A DNA stretch of 38,217 nt from the NCBI RefSeq assembly GCF_004119445.1, contig NZ_QICI01000031.1:1-38217 (forward strand), written 5' to 3'. Made by a program: the position numbers and the translations under genes. The stretch is from Chryseobacterium sp. CH21 (GTDB lineage Bacteria > Bacteroidota > Bacteroidia > Flavobacteriales > Weeksellaceae). Below, piece after piece: positions 14,487-23,480 of the stretch (position 1 is its first letter; the number at the start of each line of letters is the position of its first letter). The notes below the pieces were generated by a model. The model searched no databases. It had not been told where the DNA came from and saw only the letters and a list, made by a program, of their open reading frames with translations.

Positions 14487-17300
14487 GTGTTTTACGATCA
14501 TCAGCAGATAGAAAAAAAGTGGCAGAAATACTGGGAGGAAAATCAAACCTATAAAACCTCTAATAACACAGACAAACCTAAGTTTTATGTACTCGATATG
14601 TTTCCGTATCCATCAGGAGCAGGACTTCACGTAGGTCACCCGCTGGGATATATTGCATCAGATATCTATGCGAGATACAAAAGACACCAGGGGTTTAATG
14701 TACTTCACCCGGTAGGATATGACAGCTTTGGACTCCCTGCTGAACAGTATGCGATCCAGACAGGACAGCATCCGGCTGTTACTACAGAACAAAACATCAA
14801 CAGATACGAGGAGCAACTGAAAAAAATTGGATTCTCATTCGACTGGAGCAGAGAAGTAAGAACTTCAGACGCTTCTTATTATAAATGGACACAATGGATT
14901 TTTATCCAATTGTACCACTCATGGTATAATAAAAATACCGACAAAGCAGAATCTATTGATTCATTAATTCAGCATTTCGAAGAAAAAGGAACAGAGGGAT
15001 TAAATGCCAATCAGAATGACGAATTAAATTTCACAGAAGAAGAATGGAAAGTTGCTTCCGATCTAGATAAAGAAGACATCCTATTAAACTATCGTCTTGC
15101 TTACAGAGCAGAAACGACAGTAAACTGGTGCCCCGCATTAGGAACAGTACTGGCAAATGATGAAGTGAAGGATGGAAAATCAGAAAGAGGAGGATTTCCT
15201 GTATTCCAAAAGAAAATGATGCAGTGGAGCATGAGAATTTCTGCTTATTCTGAAAGATTATTACAGGGATTAAATACATTAGACTGGCCACAGCCGTTGA
15301 AAGATTCTCAGGAATACTGGATTGGAAAATCTCAGGGAGCACAGCTTCAGTTCAAAGTAGAAGGACATGACGAAGTCGTTGAGGTATTCACCACAAGACC
15401 TGATACTATCTTTGGAGCAACCTTTATGGTATTGGCTCCGGAAAATCCTTTAGTGGAAACCATTACTACAGATGCTCAAAAAGTAGAAGTAGATACTTAT
15501 ATTGAAGAAACTTCCAAAAAAACGGAGAGAGACAGAATGTCTGACGTGAAAAACGTGAGCGGAGCTTTCACCGGAAGTTATGCAGTCAACCCATTCAGCA
15601 ATGAAAAAATGCCGATCTATATTTCAGACTATGTATTGATGGGATATGGAACAGGAGCTGTAATGGCAGTTCCCGCACACGATGAGCGTGACCACAGATT
15701 TGCGAAGAAATTTAATCTTGAAATCAAAAAAGTGGTAGAAACTGAAGAAGATGTTCAGGAAAAATCTTTTGATTCCAAAGATTCTGTTTGTGTAAACTCC
15801 GATTTCTTAAACGGATTACATTATAATGAAGCGAAAGCAAAAATGATTTCCGAGATCGAAACGAAAGGAATCGGTCATGGAACTACCAACTACAGACAGC
15901 GTGATGCTATTTTCTCAAGACAGCGTTATTGGGGAGAACCTGTTCCTATATATTATAAGGATGGAATGCCTTACACGCTGCCAGCTTCTGCTTTACCATT
16001 AGAACTTCCTGAAGTTGAAAAATATTTACCAACAGAAGACGGAGATCCACCACTAGGAAACGCAAGAGAATTTGCATGGGATGAAGCTAATCAGAAAGTA
16101 GTTGCTACAGAACTTATTGATGATAAAACAATTTTCCCGTTAGAATTATCTACAATGCCAGGTTGGGCAGGAAGCTCATGGTATTTCCTTAGATATATGG
16201 ATCCTAACGACGAAGAAACCTTTGTTAAAAAAGAATTAGCAGATTACTGGGGACAGGTAGACCTATATATAGGAGGAAGCGAGCACGCAACCGGTCACTT
16301 ATTATATTCCCGTTTCTGGAACATGTTCCTAAAAGACAGAGGATATATCAGCCATGATGAACCGTTCCAGAAATTGATCAACCAGGGGATGATCTTGGGA
16401 ATGAGTGCATTTGTATACAGAATTGAAGGTACTAATCAATATGTATCTAAAAATTTAGCTAAAGATTACCAGACTCAGCAGATCCACGTAGACGTATCCT
16501 TATTAAAAGGAACTTCTGATGAATTGGATACAGAAGCCTTCAAAGCATGGAGACCGGATTATGCAGATGCCGAATTTATTCTGGAAGACGGAAAATACAT
16601 CACAGATCGTGAAGTAGAAAAAATGTCTAAGTCAAAATATAACGTAGTAAACCCTGATGATATCTGTGAAGAATACGGAGCAGATGGGTTAAGATTATAT
16701 GAAATGTTCTTAGGACCGTTAGAACAATCTAAGCCTTGGAATACTCAAGGATTAAGTGGAGTATATGGTTTCCTTAAAAAATTCTGGAACCTGTATTTCA
16801 ACGGAGACGTATTTGAAGTTTCGGATGAAGAACCTACAAAAGCAGAATATAAAGTTTTACATACCTTAATAAAGAAGGTAGTATATGATATTGAAAATTT
16901 CTCTTTCAATACATCCGTATCATCATTTATGATTGCAGTAAACGAGCTGCAGAAAATAAAATGCAACAAACGCAATATTTTAGAGCCGCTTGCCGTTATC
17001 ATTTCTCCGTATGCACCTCACATTTGTGAAGAACTATGGAGTTTATTAGGAAACGGAACATCTATTGAGTTTGAAAAATTCCCAGCATTGAATGAGGATT
17101 ATCTGGTGGAAGACGAAATTGAGTATCCGGTAAGCGTAAACGGTAAAATGAAGTTCAAAATTTCACTTTCAGCTCAATTATCTGCCAAGGAAGTAGAAGA
17201 TTTGGTGATTTCGAATGAGAAAATGCAACAGATTCTGGAGGGTAAAACCCCTAAAAAAATCATTGTAGTCCCTCACCGTATTGTGAATATCGTAATTTAA
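14487..17300 (+). CDS. leuS: Leucyl-tRNA synthetase
   Basis: LeuS charges tRNA-Leu with leucine. The 937-residue enzyme has the class I HIGH motif as HVGH (residues 48-51) in SGAGLHVGHPLGY, and the KMSKS motif at 712-716 in EKMSKSKYNVVNP. The editing domain lies around residues 290-500, including VFTTRPDTIFGATFM and the YGTGAVMAVPAHDERDH segment. An insertion of about 45 residues around 150-195 makes it longer than the E. coli enzyme and is a Bacteroidota feature. The start codon is GTG, the only start that fits the MFYDHQQIEKKWQKYW N-terminus. It forms its own unit between a -7 box and an AT-rich gap. Confidence 0.95.
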   Translation: MFYDHQQIEKKWQKYWEENQTYKTSNNTDKPKFYVLDMFPYPSGAGLHVGHPLGYIASDIYARYKRHQGFNVLHPVGYDSFGLPAEQYAIQTGQHPAVTTEQNINRYEEQLKKIGFSFDWSREVRTSDASYYKWTQWIFIQLYHSWYNKNTDKAESIDSLIQHFEEKGTEGLNANQNDELNFTEEEWKVASDLDKEDILLNYRLAYRAETTVNWCPALGTVLANDEVKDGKSERGGFPVFQKKMMQWSMRISAYSERLLQGLNTLDWPQPLKDSQEYWIGKSQGAQLQFKVEGHDEVVEVFTTRPDTIFGATFMVLAPENPLVETITTDAQKVEVDTYIEETSKKTERDRMSDVKNVSGAFTGSYAVNPFSNEKMPIYISDYVLMGYGTGAVMAVPAHDERDHRFAKKFNLEIKKVVETEEDVQEKSFDSKDSVCVNSDFLNGLHYNEAKAKMISEIETKGIGHGTTNYRQRDAIFSRQRYWGEPVPIYYKDGMPYTLPASALPLELPEVEKYLPTEDGDPPLGNAREFAWDEANQKVVATELIDDKTIFPLELSTMPGWAGSSWYFLRYMDPNDEETFVKKELADYWGQVDLYIGGSEHATGHLLYSRFWNMFLKDRGYISHDEPFQKLINQGMILGMSAFVYRIEGTNQYVSKNLAKDYQTQQIHVDVSLLKGTSDELDTEAFKAWRPDYADAEFILEDGKYITDREVEKMSKSKYNVVNPDDICEEYGADGLRLYEMFLGPLEQSKPWNTQGLSGVYGFLKKFWNLYFNGDVFEVSDEEPTKAEYKVLHTLIKKVVYDIENFSFNTSVSSFMIAVNELQKIKCNKRNILEPLAVIISPYAPHICEELWSLLGNGTSIEFEKFPALNEDYLVEDEIEYPVSVNGKMKFKISLSAQLSAKEVEDLVISNEKMQQILEGKTPKKIIVVPHRIVNIVI

Positions 17301-17480
17301 AAAAAAATTAACATTGGGAAATTAAAAAAAATGGGTGTCTTATTTTTTGATTTTTTAACTCAAATGTTAAATTTGGAAAAAATAAATAAAATAATTTAAA
17401 ATAATTATTATTTCGAAATCGTATTAAAATTTCTTTATCAAAAAAAGCAAAATGTTTAATTAAGACTCTTGCATTTTAAT

Positions 17481-17488
17481 TAATTTTG
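17481..17488 (+). promoter_or_regulatory. -7 box upstream of the exbB operon
   Basis: TAATTTTG lies 50 bases before the natural exbB start at 17539, inside a very AT-rich intergenic stretch. It is a good TAnnTTTG match, but no clear -33 TTG precedes it. Confidence 0.4.
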
Positions 17489-17538
17489 CCTTTAATTTAC
17501 ACCCTGTAAAATTTTAAAACAATATAATTTAGTTAAAT

Positions 17539-18401
17539 ATGGAAATGAATGTTTCAAAAATGATGAGCAAGTAGTTGCTAGAAAGGCAGGAGGTTTAAAT
17601 CCAGCTGTTATTATTCCTATTCTATTTGCTATAGGAGTATGTATTTATTTATTCGTTCTTGGGAGCCCAGGAAACTTTAAAGATGCAGATAAACTAGGAA
17701 GTGGTTCTGTAGCCTTTTCAAGTGTTGAAGGAAAAGACATTCACCCAGAATCGTTCTTAGGTATTATTTACAAAGGAGGGGTTATCGTACCAATCTTGAT
17801 TACTTTCATGATTACTGTAATCGTTTTCTCTTTTGAAAGATATTTCGTTCTTGGTAAAGCTGCTGGAAAAGGAAACTTAGACAACTTCGTTGTACAAGTA
17901 AGAAGCTTACTAAACCAAAACAAAATTGACGAAGCTATCGAAGAGTGTGACAGACAACAAGGTTCTGTAGGTAACGTAGTGAAAGAAGGTCTTACTACTT
18001 ACAAAGCACTTTCTCACGATAACACATTAAATAAGGAGCAGAAAATGGTAGCACTTAACAAAGCTATCGAAGAAGCTACAACTCTTGAGATGCCAATGCT
18101 TGAGAAAAACATGATGATTCTTTCTACTCTAGGTACAGTTGCAACCCTAATCGCACTACTTGGAACAGTAATCGGGATGATCAAGGCGTTCTTCGCATTA
18201 GGTTCAGGAGGTGGTACTCCAGATGCTGCTGCTCTATCTACAGGTATCTCTGAAGCCTTGATCAACACGGCATTAGGTATTGGTACTTCAGCAATCGCTA
18301 TTATCCTTTATAACTTCTTTACATCTAAAATTGATGGATTAACTTACAAGATCGACGAGATCTCTATGAGTATCCAACAATCTTTCGCTGAATTCAACTA
18401 A
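17539..18401 (+). pseudogene. exbB: ExbB/MotA/TolQ-family proton channel, frameshifted near the start
   Basis: ExbB forms the inner-membrane proton channel that powers TonB. From about 17562 the frame is open and gives RKAGGLNPAVIIPILFAIGV, a first membrane segment. A second hydrophobic segment ends in FSFERYFVLGKA. The C-terminal pair contains LIALLGTVIGMIKAF and INTALGIGTSAIAIILYNFF, the classic MotA/TolQ/ExbB signature. The natural start is ATG 17539 (MEMNVSKNDEQVVARK), but one A is missing in the A run 17556-17560, so the frame stops after eleven residues. Adding one base gives 287 residues. A later internal ATG (17796) would remove the first membrane segment. It heads an exbB-exbD-exbD-tonB operon; the gap may be a sequence error. 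Confidence 0.85.
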
Positions 18402-18462
18402 GAATTAGCAAGATATTTGCATTAGCAATTAAAAGAAGTTTAATTAAAAATATTTTATAATA

Positions 18463-19071
18463 ATGGCGAGAGTCAAACCTAAAAGACATGGAGTCGTAAC
18501 GGACATGACCGCAATGTGTGACGTTGCGTTCCTACTTCTTACGTTCTTTATCTTGACCACTCAGTTTAAAAAACCTGACGTGGAGCAGATCAAACCGCCA
18601 TCTTCAATTTCGGAAAAATTGCTTCCTGATGCTAGTTTAATGACTATCAACGCTACTCCGGACGGAAAATTCTATTTCCAGCCGGTAGAAAATGCATCAG
18701 AAAGAATAGCTCTTTTGGATAAAATGGGACAAAAGTATGGGATTACTTTTGACAACAACCAAAAAGCTGCTTTCCAGAAAGTTCAGGCAATTGGAGTTCC
18801 AATGAACCAACTAAAAGGGTATTTGGATTTGCCTGCAGATGAGCAGAAAAATTATAGAAGTCCATCAGGAATTCCTATGGACAGTACAAATAAGCAATTA
18901 ATTGATTGGGTAAAAGAAAGTTTGAGCGTTAACCCTGACTACAAGTTAGCTATTAAAGGTGACGTTACAACGCAATACCCTAAAGTGAAAAGCCTATTTG
19001 AAGGTTTAAGAGATATTGATTTTCTTAAATTTTGGTTGATTACATCACAAGAAGGTAAACCTAACGAATAA
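18463..19071 (+). CDS. exbD: ExbD-family biopolymer transport protein (first copy)
   Basis: ExbD couples the ExbB proton channel to TonB. This 202-residue copy has a single N-terminal membrane segment (VAFLLLTFFILTT) preceded by TDMTAMCD. Aspartate 20 holds the conserved proton-carrying position in the membrane. A periplasmic domain follows, from about residue 40. It is longer than E. coli ExbD, as is common in Bacteroidota, where tandem ExbD copies occur. It lies between exbB and a second exbD in one operon, 61 bases after exbB. Good match; the exact division of labour between the two copies is unknown. Confidence 0.88.
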   Translation: MARVKPKRHGVVTDMTAMCDVAFLLLTFFILTTQFKKPDVEQIKPPSSISEKLLPDASLMTINATPDGKFYFQPVENASERIALLDKMGQKYGITFDNNQKAAFQKVQAIGVPMNQLKGYLDLPADEQKNYRSPSGIPMDSTNKQLIDWVKESLSVNPDYKLAIKGDVTTQYPKVKSLFEGLRDIDFLKFWLITSQEGKPNE

Positions 19072-19082
19072 TATCGATAGAA

Positions 19083-19649
19083 ATGGCAGAAGTACAAGTA
19101 CAGGAAAAAGGCGGCAAGGGCGGCAAGGTCCGTTCCAAGAAGCAGAACACCAGAGTCGATATGACTCCGATGGTAGACTTGGGTTTTCTATTGATTACCT
19201 TCTTTATGTTCACAACTACATTTAGTAAACCGAACGTTATGGATTTGGGTCTTCCGGCAAAACCGAAAGATGAAAAACAAAAACCACCTCCAACAGAAAT
19301 TAAACTTTCAAACTCAATTTCTATCTTATTAGGAAAAGACAATAGAGTTTTTTGGCACCAGCAGGATGCAACTTCCTTGAATGACCAAACTCTTATGGAA
19401 ACTACTCTTGATAGAGAAGGAATTAGAAAAGTAATTCAGCAGGCAAAATCTAGAGCTGCAGATCAAACAAAATTTACCGTGATCATTAAGCCAACTGACG
19501 ATGCTATATATAAGAACTTTGTTGATATTCTTGACGAAATGGCAATTACCAAAAGTGAGCAGTACGGGGTTACTGACATCAAACCTTGGGAAAAAGCTAT
19601 TTATGAGAAGAAAGTAGGAGGTGCTGCTGCACCAGCTGCTACAAAGTAA
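19083..19649 (+). CDS. exbD: ExbD-family biopolymer transport protein (second copy)
   Basis: This 188-residue paralogue has the motif RVDMTPMVDLGFLLITFF, with the conserved membrane aspartate at residue 32. A periplasmic part follows, with KFTVIIKPTDDAIYKNFVDI typical of the ExbD fold. A basic, glycine-rich N-terminus (GKGGKVRSKKQ) faces the cytoplasm. It starts 11 bases after the first ExbD gene. The tail is rich in alanine and proline. With exbB and tonB it forms the complex that brings proton-motive energy to outer-membrane TonB-dependent transporters. Confidence 0.88.
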   Translation: MAEVQVQEKGGKGGKVRSKKQNTRVDMTPMVDLGFLLITFFMFTTTFSKPNVMDLGLPAKPKDEKQKPPPTEIKLSNSISILLGKDNRVFWHQQDATSLNDQTLMETTLDREGIRKVIQQAKSRAADQTKFTVIIKPTDDAIYKNFVDILDEMAITKSEQYGVTDIKPWEKAIYEKKVGGAAAPAATK

Positions 19650-19677
19650 TTTAACCATAAAATTGTATATCTAATCT

Positions 19678-20520
19678 ATGGCAGATGAAAATGTATACGG
19701 TCAGAATCTTACTTTAGACGAGATCGTATTTGAAAATAGAAACAAGGAATATGGTGCCTATGATCTTAGACATCAGTATCCGAGACTTTTAACAAAGTCT
19801 TTTATCATCGGAACAGCATTATTCCTTTTGGCAGCTTTGTCTCCGTTCATCTATCTTACGATTAAAAATCTTACAGCTCCGCCTAAGCAAGAAGTAAAGG
19901 CAGATCTGGTAGATATTATCGAAGAAGATCCGATTATCGAGCAGCCTAAAGAGGAAGAACCACCTCCACCACCTCCACCACCAAAAGAGGAGGAGAAAAT
20001 TGAGGTGATTCAGAACGTAGTTCCTGAGCCTGTAAAAGCTCCGAAAATTGAGACACCACCACCACCAATTTCTAAGCAGTTGGAAACAACAACTGGTCTA
20101 CAGAATCAGGAGGGGGTAAAGGCTCCAGCTTATACGCCACCACCACCACCACCATCTACAGGTACTAAAGCTAGTACTGCAGAAGTGAAGACGAACAACC
20201 CGAACGAGATCTATAAAGATGTTGACCAGTCTGCAGAATATCCTGGAGGTATGGGAGCATTAAGAAAGTTCTTGGGAGATAACTTCGATACTTCTCTAAT
20301 GGAAGGAGGTGAAGGAACGCTTAAAGCTAAGCTGAAGTTCGTTGTAGAAAAAGACGGAACTGTTTCTGCTGTTACTATTGAGGAGAAATCTCCAAATGGT
20401 GACTTCAACAGTGAAGCTGTACGTGTAGTTAAGAAACTTAAAAAATGGACTCCTGCGAAGAGAAACGGGGAGAGCGTTAGATCTTACTATAGTGTACCAT
20501 TTACTATGAACTTTGAATAA
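19678..20520 (+). CDS. tonB: TonB energy transducer
   Basis: TonB spans the periplasm and opens TonB-dependent outer-membrane receptors. The 280-residue protein starts with a short cytoplasmic stretch ENRNKEYGAYDLR, usual for Bacteroidota TonB. One membrane segment follows (about residues 41-62), then a proline-rich spacer at about residues 85-165 with several PPPPPP blocks (coding repeats of CCACCA). The C-terminal domain (about 185-280) has EYPGGMGALRKFL, FVVEKDGTVSAVTIE and KKWTPAKRNG...VPFTMNF, the TonB C-terminal signature. A long perfect palindromic terminator follows the stop, ending the operon's main transcript. Confidence 0.92.
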   Translation: MADENVYGQNLTLDEIVFENRNKEYGAYDLRHQYPRLLTKSFIIGTALFLLAALSPFIYLTIKNLTAPPKQEVKADLVDIIEEDPIIEQPKEEEPPPPPPPPKEEEKIEVIQNVVPEPVKAPKIETPPPPISKQLETTTGLQNQEGVKAPAYTPPPPPPSTGTKASTAEVKTNNPNEIYKDVDQSAEYPGGMGALRKFLGDNFDTSLMEGGEGTLKAKLKFVVEKDGTVSAVTIEEKSPNGDFNSEAVRVVKKLKKWTPAKRNGESVRSYYSVPFTMNFE

Positions 20521-20540
20521 GATTTATTTGTTCAAAATAT

Positions 20541-20580
20541 AAATAAAAAGAGAAGCATATGCTTCTCTTTTTATTTTTTT
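20541..20580. terminator. Palindromic terminator after tonB
   Basis: Bases 20541-20576 form a perfect 36-base inverted repeat centred on CATATG, followed by T residues. It ends the exbB-tonB transcript. Confidence 0.88.
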
Positions 20581-20583
20581 TGG

Positions 20584-20591
20584 TATTTTTG
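20584..20591 (+). promoter_or_regulatory. -7 box directly before a start codon (possible leaderless mRNA)
   Basis: TATTTTTG is followed by four bases and then the ATG at 20596, so transcription may begin at the start codon itself. Confidence 0.45.
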
Positions 20592-20595
20592 TTAC

Positions 20596-20793
20596 ATGAT
20601 GTTCAATTGGTTATCCCTGGTTACGGGATTGTTTTATATCGTTTTAGGAATTGTAGTGATTGTCTACAAATTCTTCTTTACTACTTTAGAACCTGCTATT
20701 GCCTATGCATTAGGTGTAGTACTGATTATCTATGGTATTTTTAGAATTTACAGGGCGATCTCAAGAATTAAAAAATCGAGAAATGAAGAATAG
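20596..20793 (+). CDS. Small two-segment membrane protein
   Basis: This 65-residue protein has two hydrophobic segments (about 5-27 and 33-50) and a positively charged tail (YRAISRIKKSRNEE). The layout resembles small conserved inner-membrane proteins of unknown role found beside TonB operons in this group. Its last codons overlap the start of the next gene (ATG at 20783), so both are expressed together. It is unlikely to be an enzyme. The perfect -7 box four bases before its ATG suggests a leaderless transcript. Confidence 0.6.
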   Translation: MMFNWLSLVTGLFYIVLGIVVIVYKFFFTTLEPAIAYALGVVLIIYGIFRIYRAISRIKKSRNEE

Positions 20794-21655
20794 TTTTAAG
20801 CTTGTAATAATTTTTGTTTTGAGCATAATGCTTGCAAGCTGCAAAAAGGAGAAAAACGCTCCTTCATATCACAAAGGTGAGCTTACAATTTTTACTGACG
20901 AGTCCTTTCAAAGCGTTACAGAAGCACTAGCTGACGGCTATATGATCAACTATCCTGACACGCACATCAAAGTAGAAACAAAGAAAGAAGATTTAGGACT
21001 TCTTGATCTTCTGAAAGGTAGTGCGAAAGCAGTGGTTATGTCCAGAAATCTTACTCCTGAAGAAATAAAAACATATGAAGAAAGAACGGATCTGAAGTTC
21101 CTTCCCTCTAAATTTGCTGCAGATGCAGTAGTTTTTGTAGTTCCTAAAGACTCTCCTAAAGAAAGTATCTCCATGGAAGAAATCAATGCCGGGTTGATGT
21201 CTGATAAAAAAGAATTTATCTTTGATGGAACTAACTCAAGTAATCTGAATTTTGTCGCTGAAAAATTAAAAAAACAGCCAAAAGACCTTCAATTTTCTAT
21301 TATTCCGGGAAATCAGAAGATTATAGAGGAATTAGGAAAATATCCTAATAAAATAGGTGTTGTAGGGCTCAATACTTTTAGCCGTCCTTATGATAAAACT
21401 TCAGAGAAATTAAGAGAAATGGTTAAAGTTCTTCCTGTGGTAAATAAAGGAAAATTGTACAATGCAGATTTCGAAGGACTTCGTACCATGGAATATCCAT
21501 TCACAAGGGTACTTTATTTCTTGATTAATGAAGGTAATTTTAATATTGCCAATGGATTTATAAGATTTTCATGTACTCACCTAGGTCAAAAAATTGTACA
21601 GAAAGAAGGGCTGCAACCTTATAATATTTATAAGAGAGAGGTTCAGATGCGTTAA
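20783..21655 (+). CDS. PstS-like substrate-binding lipoprotein
   Basis: The 290-residue protein has a lipoprotein signal ending in IMLASC, with cysteine 20 as anchor. The mature part follows the phosphate-type binding-protein fold: LTIFTDESFQSVTEALADGY at the start, KAVVMSRNLTPEE and FAADAVVFVVPKDSP. FTRVLYFLINEGNFNIANGF near the end matches the PstS-type 'Y-P-x-x-R-x-L-Y' region. The start at 20783 is chosen because it gives the signal peptide; a longer frame from 20732 would not. No permease or ATPase genes are adjacent, so it may serve as a solitary binding or sensory protein. The TPR gene follows after about 90 bases. Confidence 0.78.
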   Translation: MKNSFKLVIIFVLSIMLASCKKEKNAPSYHKGELTIFTDESFQSVTEALADGYMINYPDTHIKVETKKEDLGLLDLLKGSAKAVVMSRNLTPEEIKTYEERTDLKFLPSKFAADAVVFVVPKDSPKESISMEEINAGLMSDKKEFIFDGTNSSNLNFVAEKLKKQPKDLQFSIIPGNQKIIEELGKYPNKIGVVGLNTFSRPYDKTSEKLREMVKVLPVVNKGKLYNADFEGLRTMEYPFTRVLYFLINEGNFNIANGFIRFSCTHLGQKIVQKEGLQPYNIYKREVQMR

Positions 21656-21746
21656 AAAATATTAAATTCGCAATTTATCCTTATTAAAAATTTTGATTTG
21701 GTCTGAAAATTGTGTAGAATAAAACTCAATTATTAGAAAATATAAA

Positions 21747-23399
21747 ATGAAAGATATAATGAATATGAATGTAAAGAAGATTGCTTTTGGAGCAGCCGTG
21801 GTATTTTTTACCGGTTTTGCCTCTGCACAAACACTGCAGGATGGTATCAACAGTATAGATAGTGATAAATTTGCTCAGGCAAAAACAAATTTCACTGAAA
21901 TGATCGCTAAAGAGCCTACAGCTGAGAACTACTTCTATTTGGGAAATACTTTCTTAAGACAAGGAGAGCCAGATTATGCTAAGGCAACTGAAAGCTTCAA
22001 CAAAGGATTAGCTGCTGATGCAAAAAGCTATCTAAACAAAATTGGTTTAGCTGCTGTTAAATTAGGGAAAGGTGATAAAAATGCCGTAGCTGAAATTCAG
22101 AAAGTAGTTACTGATTCAAGAGAAAAAGATGCTGAAGTTCTTTTCAGAGCCGCAGAAGCTTTAACTTTATTTGAAAAGAATAGTTCACCTGATCTTGCTA
22201 TCCAGTTTTTAACTAAAGCAATCGAGAAAGCTGAGAAAAAAGGTGTGCCTGCACATTATTATTATACATTAGGAGATGCTTACAGACTAAAAAGAATGCC
22301 GGGAGAGGCTATGTCTGCTTATGATAAAGCATTACCTACTGCTAAAAATAAAGCTTCCGTTTATACAAGAATGGCAACTTTATGGATGGCAGCACAACAG
22401 TGGCAGCAAGCGAAGCAAAACATTGATAAAGCTATCGGTGTAGATGCTACTTATGCTCCTGCGTATAAGGCATTGGCTGGTTATGATATCAGATATCAGC
22501 AGAATGCAAAAGCAACACAAGACCTTATCAACTATACAAAGTATGCTGATGAAGATCCATATACTCAGTTAGAAATTGCAAAATTATACTTCACTAATGA
22601 AGATTATGCAAACTCTAAAACTGTTTTAGACAAGATTTTTGATAAAATCGATGACCCTATCAAGTTCAAATTAAGAGCTTACCAGTCATATGCTGATAAA
22701 AATTATGCTGACGCTAAGCAAAATATGGATACGTTTGTTTCTCAAGCTGAGAAAACAAGAGTACAACCTGCTGACCAAGGTTTACAAGGACTTATTGCTG
22801 CAGGTTTAGCAAAAGACGAAAAGGATGCTGCTAAAAAAACAGCTTTAATGACAGAGGCTCAGCAAAAAGTGGCTATTGCTAAAGCGGCTAAAGATGAAAC
22901 AATGAAGTGGGATCTTGAATTAGCTAACATCGCTGGAGGTGGTGGTGTATCTCAGTCAGAAGTTGATAAAGGACCTACTAACCCTGCTATTGAAGCATTG
23001 AAACAGAAAATTGCTGCTAACAGCCAGGATTCTGATTCATTATTTAAGCTAGCTACTGCTTATCAGGATATCAAAAACTGGAACGGAGCAATCCTTACAT
23101 GGCAAAAAATGTCAGCGCTACTTCCTGACTGGGCTCCAGCTTACTATAGTCAGGGATATTCTTACCAACAGGCAGGAAACAATGATGCGGCAAAAATTGC
23201 TTATGAGAAATTCATTAGTACAGTAAAACCTGCTGATCAGGAAGCAAACAAGCAAACACTTGCTTATGCTTATTTCGCTGTAGCATATATGAGCAAAGAC
23301 TCTGATGCTGCTAAAGCAAAAGATTATGTAGCAAAATCTCTACAGTTGGATCCTACTTATCAGGATGCTGTAAAATTAAATGCAGAGATCAACAAATAA
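21747..23399 (+). CDS. Exported tetratricopeptide-repeat protein
   Basis: The 550-residue protein has a signal peptide (MNVKKIAFGAAVVFFTGFASAQ); translation may start at 21747 or 21759. The body is made of helix pairs with TPR signatures: AENYFYLGNTFLRQGEPDYAK near the start, VPAHYYYTLGDAYRLKRMPG near residue 170, and WAPAYYSQGYSYQQAGNNDA near residue 470. A looser middle section with KDEKDAAKKTALMTEAQQK is probably helical. TPR proteins are scaffolds for other proteins; partners are unknown. A terminator at 23424-23456 follows its stop. Confidence 0.82.
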   Translation: MKDIMNMNVKKIAFGAAVVFFTGFASAQTLQDGINSIDSDKFAQAKTNFTEMIAKEPTAENYFYLGNTFLRQGEPDYAKATESFNKGLAADAKSYLNKIGLAAVKLGKGDKNAVAEIQKVVTDSREKDAEVLFRAAEALTLFEKNSSPDLAIQFLTKAIEKAEKKGVPAHYYYTLGDAYRLKRMPGEAMSAYDKALPTAKNKASVYTRMATLWMAAQQWQQAKQNIDKAIGVDATYAPAYKALAGYDIRYQQNAKATQDLINYTKYADEDPYTQLEIAKLYFTNEDYANSKTVLDKIFDKIDDPIKFKLRAYQSYADKNYADAKQNMDTFVSQAEKTRVQPADQGLQGLIAAGLAKDEKDAAKKTALMTEAQQKVAIAKAAKDETMKWDLELANIAGGGGVSQSEVDKGPTNPAIEALKQKIAANSQDSDSLFKLATAYQDIKNWNGAILTWQKMSALLPDWAPAYYSQGYSYQQAGNNDAAKIAYEKFISTVKPADQEANKQTLAYAYFAVAYMSKDSDAAKAKDYVAKSLQLDPTYQDAVKLNAEINK

Positions 23400-23423
23400 T
23401 TTAAAGATTAAATTATAGATATT

Positions 23424-23460
23424 AAAACTTCCCATTCGTAATGTTTGGGAAGTTTTTATT
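23424..23460 (+). terminator. Terminator of the TPR gene
   Basis: An 11-bp perfect stem (23424-23434 with 23446-23456) with an 11-base loop is followed by T residues. Confidence 0.85.
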
Positions 23461-23467
23461 TTAAACT

Positions 23468-23475
23468 TATCTTTG
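23468..23475 (+). promoter_or_regulatory. -7 box directly before bshB1
   Basis: TATCTTTG, a perfect match, is followed by five bases and the ATG at 23481, which suggests a leaderless transcript. Confidence 0.5.
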
Positions 23476-23480
23476 ATTTT

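Noticed and set aside
17796..18401. exbB as a short gene starting at an internal ATG
   Set aside because: That start would remove the first membrane segment; the frame with one restored base gives a full family-length protein.
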